Below the pieces are notes generated by a model. The model did no database searches. It had not been told where the DNA came from and was given only the letters and a program-made list of their open reading frames with translations. A DNA stretch of 64,000 nucleotides from Synechococcus sp. C9 (GTDB taxonomy: Bacteria; Cyanobacteriota; Cyanobacteriia; Gloeomargaritales; Gloeomargaritaceae): positions 1,654,455-1,718,454 of the forward strand of contig NZ_JALAAD010000001.1 in NCBI RefSeq assembly GCF_022984075.1. Direction: 5' to 3'. The position numbers and the translations under genes were made by a program. Of this stretch, positions 41,001 to 50,301 are shown piece after piece (positions within the stretch are counted from its first letter, which is position 1; every line of letters begins with the position of its first letter).

Positions 41001-41522
41001 TAGCAATGCTACTTAATTAGTGAGCAGAAATTCCCCAGAACCAAGGACGGGGGCGGTGCCCCTGCGACCCCTATTGCATTCTTATTTGGTTTATTTGGTA
41101 TTGCCATAACAATGCTACTTAATTAGTGAGCAGAAATTCCCCAGAACCCAAAACGGGGGCGGTGCCCCTGCGACCCCTATTGTATTCTTATTTGGTTTAT
41201 TTGGTATTGCCATAACAATGCTACTTGATTAGTGAATAGAAGTTCTCCAGAACCCAAGACGGGGGCGGTGCCCCTGCGACCCCTATTGTATTCTTATTTG
41301 GTTTATTTGGTATTGCCATAACAATGCTACTTGATTAGTGAATAGAAGTTCTCCAGAACCCAAGACGGGGGCGGTGCCCCTGCGACCCCTATTGTATTCT
41401 TATTTGGTTTATTTGGTATTGCCATAACAATGCTACTTGATTAGTGAATAGAAGTTCTCCAGAACCCAAGACGGGGGCGGTGCCCCTGCGACCCCTATTG
41501 CATTCTTATTTGGTATTGCTAT
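41001..41522. repeat. Five tandem copies of a family-A-derived repeat (106-bp period)
   Basis: Direct tandem array; the motif AATGCTACTT recurs at 41005, 41111, 41217, 41323 and 41429, i.e. every 106 bp. Each unit has the core CGGGGGCGGTGCCCCTGCGA and an inner spacer TTCTTATTTGGTTTATTTGG. Copies 3, 4 and 5 are almost identical. The outer left end TAGCAATGCTA and right end TATTGCTA correspond to family-A termini. The rest of 40902-41824 contains only a degenerate core near 41565 and the pyk leader. Confidence 0.92.
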
Positions 41523-41824
41523 ATTATGGCTATACTGAATTTAGAATTAAGTGTTACAAGGGCAGTGCTATCCCGTATTGGTTCTACAAAATTACGGTTT
41601 CTTAAATGCCAAACGAACGGGCGGGATTGCCATATCTATTCTGAAATTAACTAGAAATGCCTGCGTAACCTATCCAGCTAAGGTTAACTATTGATTAATC
41701 AAAACTTAACCTGATAATCGCCAGCAATCTTTAGCTTTTCTTTCCCCCTTTGACCCCAACGCAACGCAAAACCTGTGTTAATTTAACGGTGGATGAACTG
41801 CTACTATTTACCCCCATACCGACG

Positions 41825-43249
41825 ATGAAACCCTTAATTCATCACACCAAAATTGTTGCTACCATTGGCCCGGCGAGCAATTCCCCCGAGGTGATGCGGC
41901 AGATGTTGCGGGCGGGGATGAATGTGGCACGGTTGAATTTTTCCCATGGTAAGTACGAAGACCACGCCCAATGTATTGCCAACCTCCGGGCGGCGGCGGC
42001 GGAGTTGGATTTACCCCTGATGCTGTTGCAGGATTTGCAGGGCCCCAAAATCCGCGTGGGGGATTTACCGGCGACGGGGCTGGACTTGGCGGATGGGATG
42101 GGTTTGACCCTGGTGCCCCTCGGTCAGGAGGACGGCCAGCCGGACACGGTGGGCATTGACTATCCCTATGTGGCGGAGGAGGCTACCCCCGGTACGCCGG
42201 TGCTGTTGGATGATGGACTGCTGGAATTGCGGGTGGAGCGGGTGCAGGGAAATAAAGTACAATGTACTGTTGTTAAAGGAGGCACTCTAAAAAGTCATAA
42301 GGGGGTGAATTTCCCCACTTTGAACCTGCGGCTCCCGGCGATGACGGAGAAGGACAAACGGGACTTGGAATTTGGTTTGGCTCAGGGGGTGGATTTAATT
42401 TCCCTGAGTTTTGTGCGCCGACCGGAGGATGTGCGGGAATTAAAACAGATGCTCCAGGAACGGGGGGCGAACCTGCCCGTATTAGCCAAAATTGAGAAAC
42501 CCCAGGCGGTAGAAAATTTGGAAGCCATTATCGCCGAATGTGACGCAGTGATGGTGGCTCGGGGGGATTTGGGGGTAGAAATGAGTCCCGAAAAAGTGCC
42601 CCTGATCCAAAAACGGATCATTCACCTGTGCAACCAACGGGGCATTCCCGTGATTACCGCCACCCAGATGTTGGAGAGCATGATCCACAACCCCCGTCCC
42701 ACCCGAGCGGAAGCCAGCGATGTGGCCAATGCGATTATTGACGGCACGGATGCGGTGATGCTCTCTGGGGAATCTGCCGTGGGACGATACCCAGTGGCCG
42801 CCGTGGAAATGCTGGCACGGATCGCAAAGGAGGTGGAACCGGCGGTGAAATTTACCAACTACCCGGCCAACCACAGTGATGATGTGGATGCGGTGGTGGA
42901 GGCACTTCACGCCATTGATGATACATTAGATTTACAATGTATTGTTGTTTTTACCAATTCGGGCTACACGGCCAGATTGGTGGCGGCGGAACGTCCCCAT
43001 ACGCCGATTGTGGCTTATACTCCTGATCCACACATTTACCATCGTTTAAGTTTGTATTGGGGGGTGCGCCCAGTGATTACCCGCTGGTTTACGGACAATG
43101 TGATGGATGTGCTGAAAGAAATGGAAAAAGATTTAATTCAGCGGCAGTATGTGACCCCAGGGGATAAGGTTTTGGTGATTACGGGGATTCCCTTCGGACA
43201 GGCAAAAACCACTAATTTCCTCAAAATTCACACCATTGGTGAGGATTAA
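41825..43249 (+). CDS. pyk: Pyruvate kinase
   Basis: Last step of glycolysis, PEP + ADP to pyruvate + ATP. ATG at 41825 (MKPLIHHTKIVATIGPASNS) gives 474 aa, normal for the short bacterial form; an in-frame TTG at 41750 would add 25 non-conserved residues. Motifs: RLNFSHGKYEDH, LAKIEKPQAVENL (signature Lys), MVARGDLGVEM, SGESAVGRYPVAAV. It lacks the extra C-terminal PEP-utiliser domain of the long cyanobacterial isoform. Confidence 0.97.
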   Translation: MKPLIHHTKIVATIGPASNSPEVMRQMLRAGMNVARLNFSHGKYEDHAQCIANLRAAAAELDLPLMLLQDLQGPKIRVGDLPATGLDLADGMGLTLVPLGQEDGQPDTVGIDYPYVAEEATPGTPVLLDDGLLELRVERVQGNKVQCTVVKGGTLKSHKGVNFPTLNLRLPAMTEKDKRDLEFGLAQGVDLISLSFVRRPEDVRELKQMLQERGANLPVLAKIEKPQAVENLEAIIAECDAVMVARGDLGVEMSPEKVPLIQKRIIHLCNQRGIPVITATQMLESMIHNPRPTRAEASDVANAIIDGTDAVMLSGESAVGRYPVAAVEMLARIAKEVEPAVKFTNYPANHSDDVDAVVEALHAIDDTLDLQCIVVFTNSGYTARLVAAERPHTPIVAYTPDPHIYHRLSLYWGVRPVITRWFTDNVMDVLKEMEKDLIQRQYVTPGDKVLVITGIPFGQAKTTNFLKIHTIGED

Positions 43250-43282
43250 AGGATACTGGTAAAATTATTAAAGACACCTCTA

Positions 43283-43379
43283 TAGCAATCCTACTTGATT
43301 AGTGAACAGAGATTCCCCAGAACCAAGGACGGGGGCGGTGCCCCTGCGACCCCTATTCTATTCTCATTTAGGACTGCTA
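43283..43379. repeat. Family-A MITE-like element
   Basis: 97 bp, TAGCAATCCTACTTGATT to TTTAGGACTGCTA, core GACGGGGGCGGTGCCCCTGC; TA on the left flank. Thirty-three bases after the pyk stop. Confidence 0.85.
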
Positions 43380-43394
43380 TGTTTATTGCCACCA

Positions 43395-43504
43395 CTGGCA
43401 GATTACTTCGTTAAAATGCCCATATTAAGGCTATCGAGAACCTACACCGCAGGTGCTTCTTTGACGGGGGCTACGCCCCTGTGACCCATTTTTAGAAGTG
43501 CCCT
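43395..43504. repeat. Family-B element (inverted orientation)
   Basis: Ends CCATTTTTAGAAGTGCCC, inner GACGGGGGCTACGCCCCTGT and CCGCAGGTGCTTCTTTGACG, closely matching the copies at 3715 and 46515. 43505-43650 holds nothing recognisable. Confidence 0.75.
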
Positions 43505-43650
43505 TAATTAAAATTGCAAAATAACCCAGAAATTTCGCAACCAAAAGGTATCCTGAATTACATGGGGCAATAGGGGACAAAATGAGTGCATTTTTAATAA
43601 TTTCTGGTGGTTCATCTACGGTCATTTTCGGGAGTTGTTTTTGAGTTTAT

Positions 43651-44370
43651 TTATAATTTGGTGGCAATCGCTATGATAGAAATGCCAAATGGGTAATTGA
43701 TGTATGGCAATAAATGCCGTTCAGAAGCAAAAATAAATTTGAGCATTGAGTTTAACCAGGGAGAAACCTTGGGAATTGTTACCCTGGGGTCAGCCGTTTT
43801 ATTCCTGTCCATATATTTTTTGATCGTCGCTGGCAGAAACAAAAAAGTATTATAAAAACTCATTTTTTGGATATGGAAACCACTACATTGCAAAGCTCTT
43901 TTTAATGAACTAGGAGTATAACGACGATAGTGATGATTGATGACATCATGCTGGCTCCATAGCCAAGGATAGGCTGGAACTGTAATGACGACCGACCCTT
44001 GCGGAAGTAAATATTCATGTACTTGCTTGAGTAACATAATGTCATCTTCCACGTGTTCAATAACATCGAGTAATAGGGCAATTTGAAAACTTTGTTTATT
44101 GGCATCTAAATCAGTTAAGTTACCGCAAAAGACCTTCTGTAATCCCCTTTTTTTGGCATACTCAACTGCCAGGGCAGAGCTATCAATTCCTACCGCTGAG
44201 CATAGGTTATTTAATTTTTGGAGCATCATCCCCGTACCACAACCAACATCTAAACCTTGTCCCTGTTTATCAAGTACACAAAAATGCTTGATTAAATGTA
44301 AAACGATCACAGCACGTCCTTGAAACCACCAGTGTTCAGCTTCCAATTCATAATGTAAGTAATATAGCAA
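43651..44370 (-). pseudogene. Class I SAM methyltransferase, first codons displaced by a family-A element
   Basis: SAM-dependent methyltransferase of the UbiE/Methyltransf_11 type: GLDVGCGTGMMLQKLNN, LLLDVIEHVEDDIMLLKQV, LLPQGSVVITVPAYPW. The remaining frame begins YYLHYELEAEHWWFQGRAVI, with a possible TTG start at 44370 lying inside the element at 44365-44461. Removing the element and one TA joins this frame to ATG GAT GAA GCT CTA at 44474-44460-equivalent, giving an N-terminus MDEALYYLHYELEAEHWWFQ. From the old ATG the present sequence reads MDEALYSNPK and stops. So the gene is disrupted, or reduced to weak initiation from the element. About 240 aa. Confidence 0.85.
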
Positions 44371-44461
44371 TCCTACTTGATTGACGAACAGAAATGCTCC
44401 AAAACCAAATACGGGGGCGGTGCCCCTGCGACCCTTGTTCTATTCTCATTTAGGATTGCTA
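44365..44461. repeat. Family-A MITE-like element inserted in a methyltransferase gene
   Basis: 97 bp, TAGCAATCCTACTTGATTG to CATTTAGGATTGCTA, with TA duplicated at 44363-44364 and 44462-44463. Core TACGGGGGCGGTGCCCCTGC. Interrupts the methyltransferase gene after the fifth codon. Confidence 0.92.
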
Positions 44462-44711
44462 TATAGAGCTTCATCCATTTTTAGCACACCTTTATTACTT
44501 TTTAGAATCATTATCGCAATTTACCTACCGCCTTGGCTTGAAACCCTGTCCTCCCTATGAGTTTATCAATGCCTATGGGGGTGAAATTTCCTCTCAGCCT
44601 AACGTTTCGTCCCCATTACCTTTGGGTGGAATGAGGATCGCAATGTCCTGAAAACGGTGACACATCATCCCTTAAAATAAGATTTGGTAGGCATTTATGG
44701 ATAGGTACTAG

Positions 44712-46322
44712 GTGACAGAATCCCTTGTCCTAGCAGCGATAGACGTTGGTACCAATTCAATTCACATGGTGGTGGTGCGGATTCAACCCCAGATTCCCGC
44801 CTTCACAGTCATGGCTAGGGAGAAGGAAACCGTGCGCCTGGGGGAACGCTGTCCCCAGACCGGGAATCTCACCCCAGAGGCGATGGCCAGGGCGTTGGAT
44901 GCTCTACAACGCTGTTTGACCCTTTCCCGAATTCATCAGGCGGAAGTCACGATTGCCGTTGCCACTAGTGCGGTGCGGGAAGCTCCCAACGGTGCGGAAT
45001 TTCTACAACGGGTCGCCGCCGAAACCGGTTTGGTGGTGGATTTGATTTCTGGGGTGGAGGAAGCCCGCTGTATTTATCTCGGGGTGTTGTCTGGAATGGA
45101 GCTCGATAGGAAAAATCATATTGTCATTGACATTGGCGGCGGTTCTACGGAATTAATTTTGGGCGATGGGGGTGAACCCCAGTATCTTAGCAGTACAAAA
45201 GTGGGGGCAGTACGCCTGACCCAGGAGATGATCACCACCGACCCAATCAGCAATGCCGAGTATGAGTGGTTGCGCGCCTATCTGCAGGGGATGTTGGAAT
45301 GGCCGACCCATGACCTGCGCCAGCGATTGCACCGCCAAACCGTACCAATGATCGGCACCTCCGGCACCATTGAGGCTTTATTTCTCCTGCACGCCCAGAT
45401 GACGGGTTCCCCACCACCACAACCATTACAAGGGCAAAAACTCACCCGTACGCAAGTGCAAAACCTGGTACAAAAATTACGTTATTTGAATGATCAACAA
45501 CGCCGGGAGCAGTTACATATACCCCCCAAACGCTCAGAAATTATCCTGGCTGGGGCGATGATTTTACAGGAAACGATGAACTTGCTAAATTGCGACCACA
45601 TCATTTATTGTGAACGGGCATTGCGGGAAGGGATTATTGTCAATTGGATGCTCAATCATGGGTTGATCGCTGACCATTTGCGCTATCAAAGTTCTGTACG
45701 TCAACGCAGTGTTTATAAACTAGCGGATAAATACCGAGTGCGTTTAGATCATGGTAAGCAGGTGGCGGATTTAGCTCTAGAATTTTTTGACCAAACCCAA
45801 GGGATTCTTCATACGGGGGATAGTTTAGAACGGGCTTATTTGTGGGCGGCGGCGATTTTGCACAATTGCGGGCATTTTATTAGCCACGATGCCCATCACA
45901 AACATTCCTATTACTTAATCCGTTACGGGGAATTGCTGGGCTATACGGAAAACGAAATTGAAATCATTGCCAATATTGCCCGGTACCATCGCAAAAGTTC
46001 CCCGAAACGCAAACATGAAGGCTATGCCTGTCTGGATAAGGCGAGCCGAGGGATTGTGGAGCGACTGAGTGCTTTTTTACGCATTGCTGTTGCCCTGGAT
46101 CGTCGCCAAATTGGGGCAATTGAGCATCTGGAATGTCGGGTAGAGCCTCCCAATTTGCACTTATATTTGTATCCCCAAGAACCAGGGGATGACTGTGCGC
46201 TCGAATTATGGAATTTAAGTTATAAAAAAGCCTGGTTTGAATCCCTATTTAATCTGAAAGTCAACCCCCATCTGGCTACCCCAAACGTTACTAAACAGAA
46301 AAAATTATCAGGGCATTTGTGA
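44712..46322 (+). CDS. ppx: Ppx/GppA-family phosphatase (exopolyphosphatase)
   Basis: Hydrolyses terminal phosphates of polyphosphate and possibly pppGpp. 536 aa. Actin-like ATPase-fold motifs: VLAAIDVGTNSIHMVVVRI at the N-terminus, VATSAVREAPNGAEFL, VIDIGGGSTELILGD, MIGTSGTIEALF. C-terminal HD-like domain: LWAAAILHNCGHFISHDAHH and HYSYYLIRYGEL-like segment (HKHSYYLI). Start GTG at 44712. No partner gene in the operon. Confidence 0.94.
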   Translation: MTESLVLAAIDVGTNSIHMVVVRIQPQIPAFTVMAREKETVRLGERCPQTGNLTPEAMARALDALQRCLTLSRIHQAEVTIAVATSAVREAPNGAEFLQRVAAETGLVVDLISGVEEARCIYLGVLSGMELDRKNHIVIDIGGGSTELILGDGGEPQYLSSTKVGAVRLTQEMITTDPISNAEYEWLRAYLQGMLEWPTHDLRQRLHRQTVPMIGTSGTIEALFLLHAQMTGSPPPQPLQGQKLTRTQVQNLVQKLRYLNDQQRREQLHIPPKRSEIILAGAMILQETMNLLNCDHIIYCERALREGIIVNWMLNHGLIADHLRYQSSVRQRSVYKLADKYRVRLDHGKQVADLALEFFDQTQGILHTGDSLERAYLWAAAILHNCGHFISHDAHHKHSYYLIRYGELLGYTENEIEIIANIARYHRKSSPKRKHEGYACLDKASRGIVERLSAFLRIAVALDRRQIGAIEHLECRVEPPNLHLYLYPQEPGDDCALELWNLSYKKAWFESLFNLKVNPHLATPNVTKQKKLSGHL

Positions 46323-46332
46323 CAATACAATA

Positions 46333-46429
46333 TAGTAATCCTATGCGATTAACAAACAGAAATTCTCCAGAACCAAGGACGGGGGCGGTGTCCCTGCGAC
46401 CCCTGTTCCATTCTCATTTAGGACTGCTA
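46333..46429. repeat. Family-A MITE-like element
   Basis: 97 bp, TAGTAATCCTA to TAGGACTGCTA, with TA at 46331-46332 and 46430-46431. Starts 11 nt after the ppx stop. Confidence 0.85.
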
Positions 46430-46431
46430 TA

Positions 46432-46515
46432 GTAATTCTATGGGATTAACGAACAAAAATTCTCTAGAACCAAAGACGGGGGTGCCCCCCTGCGACCGCT
46501 AATTTTGAATTTATA
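46432..46515. repeat. Dispersed core repeat, hybrid arms
   Basis: Adjoins the previous element: family-A left end TAGTAATTCTATGGGATTA, core AGACGGGGGTGCCCCCCTGC, then the different right arm GACCGCTAATTTTGAATTTA, which is the inverse of the arm at 10957. Confidence 0.72.
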
Positions 46516-46632
46516 CTAAACCACTTGAAGGTTATCTTGCTGAAATGCCCATACTAATGCTATCGAGAACCATACACCGCAGGTGCTTCTTTGGCGGGGG
46601 ATACCCCCTGCGACCTATTTTTAGAAGTGCCC
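46515..46632. repeat. Family-B element (inverted orientation)
   Basis: Contains CATACACCGCAGGTGCTTCT, GGCGGGGGATACCCCCTGCG and the end CTATTTTTAGAAGTGCCC. Together with the two elements before it, three repeats fill 46333-46632; the remainder up to 46768 shows nothing recognisable. Confidence 0.75.
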
Positions 46633-46768
46633 ATTAGTTAAAACCATTAATATCCCAAACCAGGAAGCAATTTTCGTATGTATCCCCATCCCCAAGGACG
46701 GCTATCCCTACTGCCTCTTGGCGGTAACTCTCTTACCATAAAAGTAGTGATGTTCTCAAACAATTACC

Positions 46769-47458
46769 ATGTTTTATCTTGACCCGTTGTACTTAATCTT
46801 TGCGATACCCGGACTGCTCTTGGGGTTGTGGGCACAATTTCGGGTACAATCGGCTTTCCAAGAATACTCTCAAGTGGGAACCCGTCTGACCGGTGCCCGT
46901 GCCGCCCGGATGTTGTTGGACCGCTATGGGTTGCACGGTGTCCGAGTGGAACGGGTGGATGGTTTCCTGAGCGACCATTACAACCCCCTCACCCGGGAAT
47001 TGCGCCTGAGTCCGACGGTCTATGATGGGGCAACGGTCGCCTCGGTGGGGGTAGCGGCGCATGAAGCGGGTCATGCCATTCAACACGCGGAGGAGTATAT
47101 CCCCCTGCAATTTCGGTCGGCGATTGTCCCCGGCGTGGTCGTGGGGAGTTGGTTGGGACCGTTGCTGTTTTTCGTGGGGTTTGTTTTCAGTTCCCTGCGG
47201 GTGCTGGCTTGGGTGGGCGTGGGGGTATTTGCCCTGGTCGCCCTGTTTTCCCTGGTCACTCTGCCGGTGGAGTTTGATGCCAGCCACCGGGCGAAAAAAC
47301 TGCTGGTGTCCGAAGGGATTTTAGACACCCAAGAAATGACCGGGGTGAATGCGGTGTTGAATGCCGCCGCTTTGACCTATGTAGCCGCCGCCGTGCAAGC
47401 GGTGATGAACCTGCTATACTACGTCTTTCTGCTGACCGGGAGTCGGCGCAACGATTAA
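46769..47458 (+). CDS. YugP-type zinc metallopeptidase (Zn_peptidase_2), membrane
   Basis: 229 aa. N-terminal transmembrane helix (LYLIFAIPGLLLGLWAQF), metallopeptidase motif VAAHEAGHAIQHAEEYI (HExxH, residues about 96-112), two or three further helices (LGPLLFFVGFVFSSL; VLAWVGVGVFALVALF; C-terminal AAVQAVMNLLYYVFLL), and LPVEFDASHRAKKLLV typical of the family. Substrate unknown. Its stop overlaps convergently with the LpxB-related gene by 4 nt. Confidence 0.9.
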   Translation: MFYLDPLYLIFAIPGLLLGLWAQFRVQSAFQEYSQVGTRLTGARAARMLLDRYGLHGVRVERVDGFLSDHYNPLTRELRLSPTVYDGATVASVGVAAHEAGHAIQHAEEYIPLQFRSAIVPGVVVGSWLGPLLFFVGFVFSSLRVLAWVGVGVFALVALFSLVTLPVEFDASHRAKKLLVSEGILDTQEMTGVNAVLNAAALTYVAAAVQAVMNLLYYVFLLTGSRRND

Positions 47459-48618
47459 CCCCGGCAAAGTTGATAGAGGGCTTGGGCAATTCCTAATGCA
47501 CCACCGCCCCTGCCCACCCGTTCCCAACCGTTCTGCTGGCATTGGCGCCGGTAATCCGGGTTCTCCATTGCCCGCACTGCCCATTCGGCGGCTAACCGTA
47601 ACTCAGTTGCTCCCGCCACGCCCCGTCCTACGGTTTGGACAGAGCAACCCAACAAACGCATCTGCGCCTCGGCAAACCGATAGGTAAATTGGGGACCCCG
47701 CCCAGGAATTTGGATCACCGGTTTCCCCAACCCCACCGCCTGCTCAATTGCGGTTCCCGCCATGCCCACCACCACCCGACTGGCATGGAGAATATCCACA
47801 AACCGATCCCAGGCGCAATGCACGACCCCCGCAGGACAACGTAATTCCCCCGCCTGATACCGCCAGCCCCGTTGCATCGCCAATTCCATTAACAACTCAT
47901 CCGTAAAGCCAGATACTAATGCCGCCCACACCTGCACCTGCGGACGTAGGGTAAATAACTGTTCACAAAAACCTAACAAAAGCTGGAAATTGTCCTCCGC
48001 TTCCGGCAACCGACTGCCGGGCAACAGGGCAACTACCGGCTGATTATCCCCATCCAAAAATGTGCCCGTCGGTTCCAGACCATCCATGATCGGATAACCG
48101 GCAAACACCGCCTTGTCCATGCCCCGTTTTTGCAACTGTTGCGCCGTGAATTCATCCCGGGTAAACACTTGTAAACAGCGGGGTGCGGTCAACCCCCACC
48201 AGGTCAGCCCCGGTAATTTCAACTCCCCCTCGTAATAACTCGAAGTAGATACAATAAACGCCGCATAGGGTCGCCCCGACAGGCGGGCAAAACCCAAGGG
48301 CACCCCATCCCCCACCGCCACCAGCAGGTCACAGGTCGCCGCCACCCGTCGTAATGCCTGCCACTGCCGCCAAGTCAACGCCAATAACCCACCGCCCACA
48401 TCCCGCACCAGCAACCAGGGATTCATGTAAAAAATGCCCCCGGACGGCAGACTACGGGTGGGGGCAATGATGGGAATGCCCAACCGGCGGTAGGCTTGTC
48501 CCTCCCCCACCATCGGCAAAGCGAGTACCTGGGCGCCCAGATTTTGGCAGGCGTGGGCAATCAAACTGGCATTTAAGTCCTCCCCGTGCCCATTGCTGAG
48601 AAATAAAATGGTGGTCAT
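47455..48618 (-). CDS. Lipid-A-disaccharide synthase-related protein (TIGR03492)
   Basis: GT-B fold glycosyltransferase-like protein, 387 aa from ATG at 48618 (MTTILFLSNGHGEDLNASLI); an in-frame ATG at 48657 adds 13 non-conserved residues. VALLPGSRLPEAEDNFQLLL and VVGMAGTAIEQAVGLGKPVI resemble the nucleotide-sugar site of LpxB. The family is conserved in cyanobacteria and plastid-bearing lineages, separate from true LpxB; its substrate is unknown. Confidence 0.85.
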   Translation of the reverse strand: MTTILFLSNGHGEDLNASLIAHACQNLGAQVLALPMVGEGQAYRRLGIPIIAPTRSLPSGGIFYMNPWLLVRDVGGGLLALTWRQWQALRRVAATCDLLVAVGDGVPLGFARLSGRPYAAFIVSTSSYYEGELKLPGLTWWGLTAPRCLQVFTRDEFTAQQLQKRGMDKAVFAGYPIMDGLEPTGTFLDGDNQPVVALLPGSRLPEAEDNFQLLLGFCEQLFTLRPQVQVWAALVSGFTDELLMELAMQRGWRYQAGELRCPAGVVHCAWDRFVDILHASRVVVGMAGTAIEQAVGLGKPVIQIPGRGPQFTYRFAEAQMRLLGCSVQTVGRGVAGATELRLAAEWAVRAMENPDYRRQCQQNGWERVGRGGGALGIAQALYQLCRG

Positions 48619-48771
48619 GGGTGTAAAATAATCCCCATCATTTATACTAAAATCCATTCTGGGTCAATTAATCAGCTATTCCCATAGGATGCCACTTGAT
48701 AATACCAGTGTGGTGAACCCATGTTCCAAAGAATCAACAATTACTATCCTAAATTCAATTAGGGTTGCGCC

Positions 48772-49857
48772 ATGACCTATTTTCCCCCCAAACAACCCAC
48801 ATTTAATTATTTACACCATCTGGTACTCATGTATGGGGATGCCCAACACCCCTGGACCGTGGATGACTTGAGTTTTTATGTCGCCCATCAATCGTTACCC
48901 GGAACATGGCAGGATTGGTTATTTGACTCTTTTTTGTTTTTGAATATTGCCAGTAAAAATAAACGGGATTACCGGGCAGATATTAATCTAGGTACAACAA
49001 TGAGTGGGGAAGGGGATTTTTTTGCCGCCTGTTCTCCCCAACCAGCGGGAGTCGCAGAATGGGAAGAATTACTAGACTTTTACAGCGATGCGGTGCAAAC
49101 CCTAAACCAAACCATCAAACAACTCATTCCCCACATTAATACTCCCTTGACCCATCAACGGAATGCGGTGTTGATGATCCCCTACCCCCACATTACCCAG
49201 GTGAATTTTGGTCGTTCCGGCTGGAATTTTTCCACCCAAGGACAGAATTTAGACCAGGCTACCCGCAGTCGTTTAAGTGCCTGTCAATGGTTTATTGAGG
49301 AATTACAAAAACGCTTACCCCCCTGTGAATATGTGCATATTTTGGGGGTTTATTGGATGTTTGAAACCGTATTTCGCAGTTGGGAGGTGGATGACCATTG
49401 GTTGCTAAAAGAATTACGTCCATTCATTCATAAAATGGGATATAAATTTCTCTGGATTCCCTTTTATAGTACCTATAATATCCACCTGTTAGATGACTAT
49501 CAAAACTATTATTTTGACCTGGCTTTTTTGCAACCCAATTATATGTTTTATCAACGGGGGGTCAATTTAGCCCAAGCCGCCCAAGCCGCCCAAAAACGCC
49601 AAGCCGGTTTAGAAATTGAATACTACTTAGAATTGGATGAACCTATTGCTGTCCAAGGGGAACGTCACCAGCGGTTCCGAGAATATTTGGATGGGGGAGT
49701 GACCTATGGGTATATGCGAGAATCCGCCTGTGCCTATTTTTTAGGACAAAAATCCTTAGAACGCATGGTCAGCCATCCTGACCCCCAAGAACGGGAATTT
49801 TATCAGGATATTTATCACTTTATCCGGGGCACCTATACCCCCAAATCCCTACGCTAA
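48772..49857 (+). CDS. DUF4855-like hypothetical protein
   Basis: 361 aa, cytoplasmic, no signal peptide. Starts MTYFPPKQPTFNYLHHLVLM. Segments VLMIPYPHITQVNFG, HKMGYKFLWIPFYSTYN, and YFDLAFLQPNYMFYQRGVN resemble the DUF4855 family, which looks like a TIM-barrel glycosidase-type fold. Family recognition is from these motifs only. Function unknown. Followed 21-28 nt later by a small conserved gene, then serS. Confidence 0.65.
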   Translation: MTYFPPKQPTFNYLHHLVLMYGDAQHPWTVDDLSFYVAHQSLPGTWQDWLFDSFLFLNIASKNKRDYRADINLGTTMSGEGDFFAACSPQPAGVAEWEELLDFYSDAVQTLNQTIKQLIPHINTPLTHQRNAVLMIPYPHITQVNFGRSGWNFSTQGQNLDQATRSRLSACQWFIEELQKRLPPCEYVHILGVYWMFETVFRSWEVDDHWLLKELRPFIHKMGYKFLWIPFYSTYNIHLLDDYQNYYFDLAFLQPNYMFYQRGVNLAQAAQAAQKRQAGLEIEYYLELDEPIAVQGERHQRFREYLDGGVTYGYMRESACAYFLGQKSLERMVSHPDPQEREFYQDIYHFIRGTYTPKSLR

Positions 49858-49884
49858 ATTAGAGACACTGATTATTCCTTGATC

Positions 49885-50301
49885 ATGGCACCAGAATCCG
49901 TCCCCACCGAGATTTTACTCAACCAGTCCGCCCAACCCTTGGGGGAATTTTTACTCCCTGACCGTCCCCAACCCGGCAGTCCGGTGGAGGTGAACGGGCA
50001 ACTTTATACCGTCCTCGAACGGCGGCATCGCTACCACTACCGGGGCGGTCGTTACCAACTACACAAGATGGCACTGCTGGTACAGGTCGCCCACCCTGAC
50101 CGGAATCGTTGGCAGGGGCGATGGATCATTGGGGATGGTCGTTGTCAATATAATGCCCTATCAGAATTAGTACGTTGTGCCGTCAATCCCTCTGGTCCTT
50201 GTCGGGGCTGTCCGAGTTTTGTGCCCGCTTCCGATACAATCAGGAATGGTGCAGAGGGGAACCATCGTGCTAGACCTCAAACTGATCCGAGAACAGCCTG
50301 A
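49885..50301 (+). CDS. Small conserved cyanobacterial protein, DUF6464-like
   Basis: 138 aa from ATG at 49885. Centre [20 protein letters not shown] is the most distinctive part; then [17 protein letters not shown], a Cys-containing end that could bind a metal. Resembles cyanobacterial DUF6464 proteins, with low certainty. Its last 35 nt overlap the start of serS, so the reading frame may in fact be somewhat shorter in function. Confidence 0.55.
   Translation: MAPESVPTEILLNQSAQPLGEFLLPDRPQPGSPVEVNGQLYTVLERRHRYHYRGGRYQLHKMALLVQVAHPDRNRWQGRWIIGDGRCQYNALSELVRCAVNPSGPCRGCPSFVPASDTIRNGAEGNHRARPQTDPRTA

Noticed and set aside
41001-41522. Tandem array as a second CRISPR
   Set aside because: The full 106-bp unit repeats, including its interior, with no unique spacers; it derives from the dispersed family-A element.
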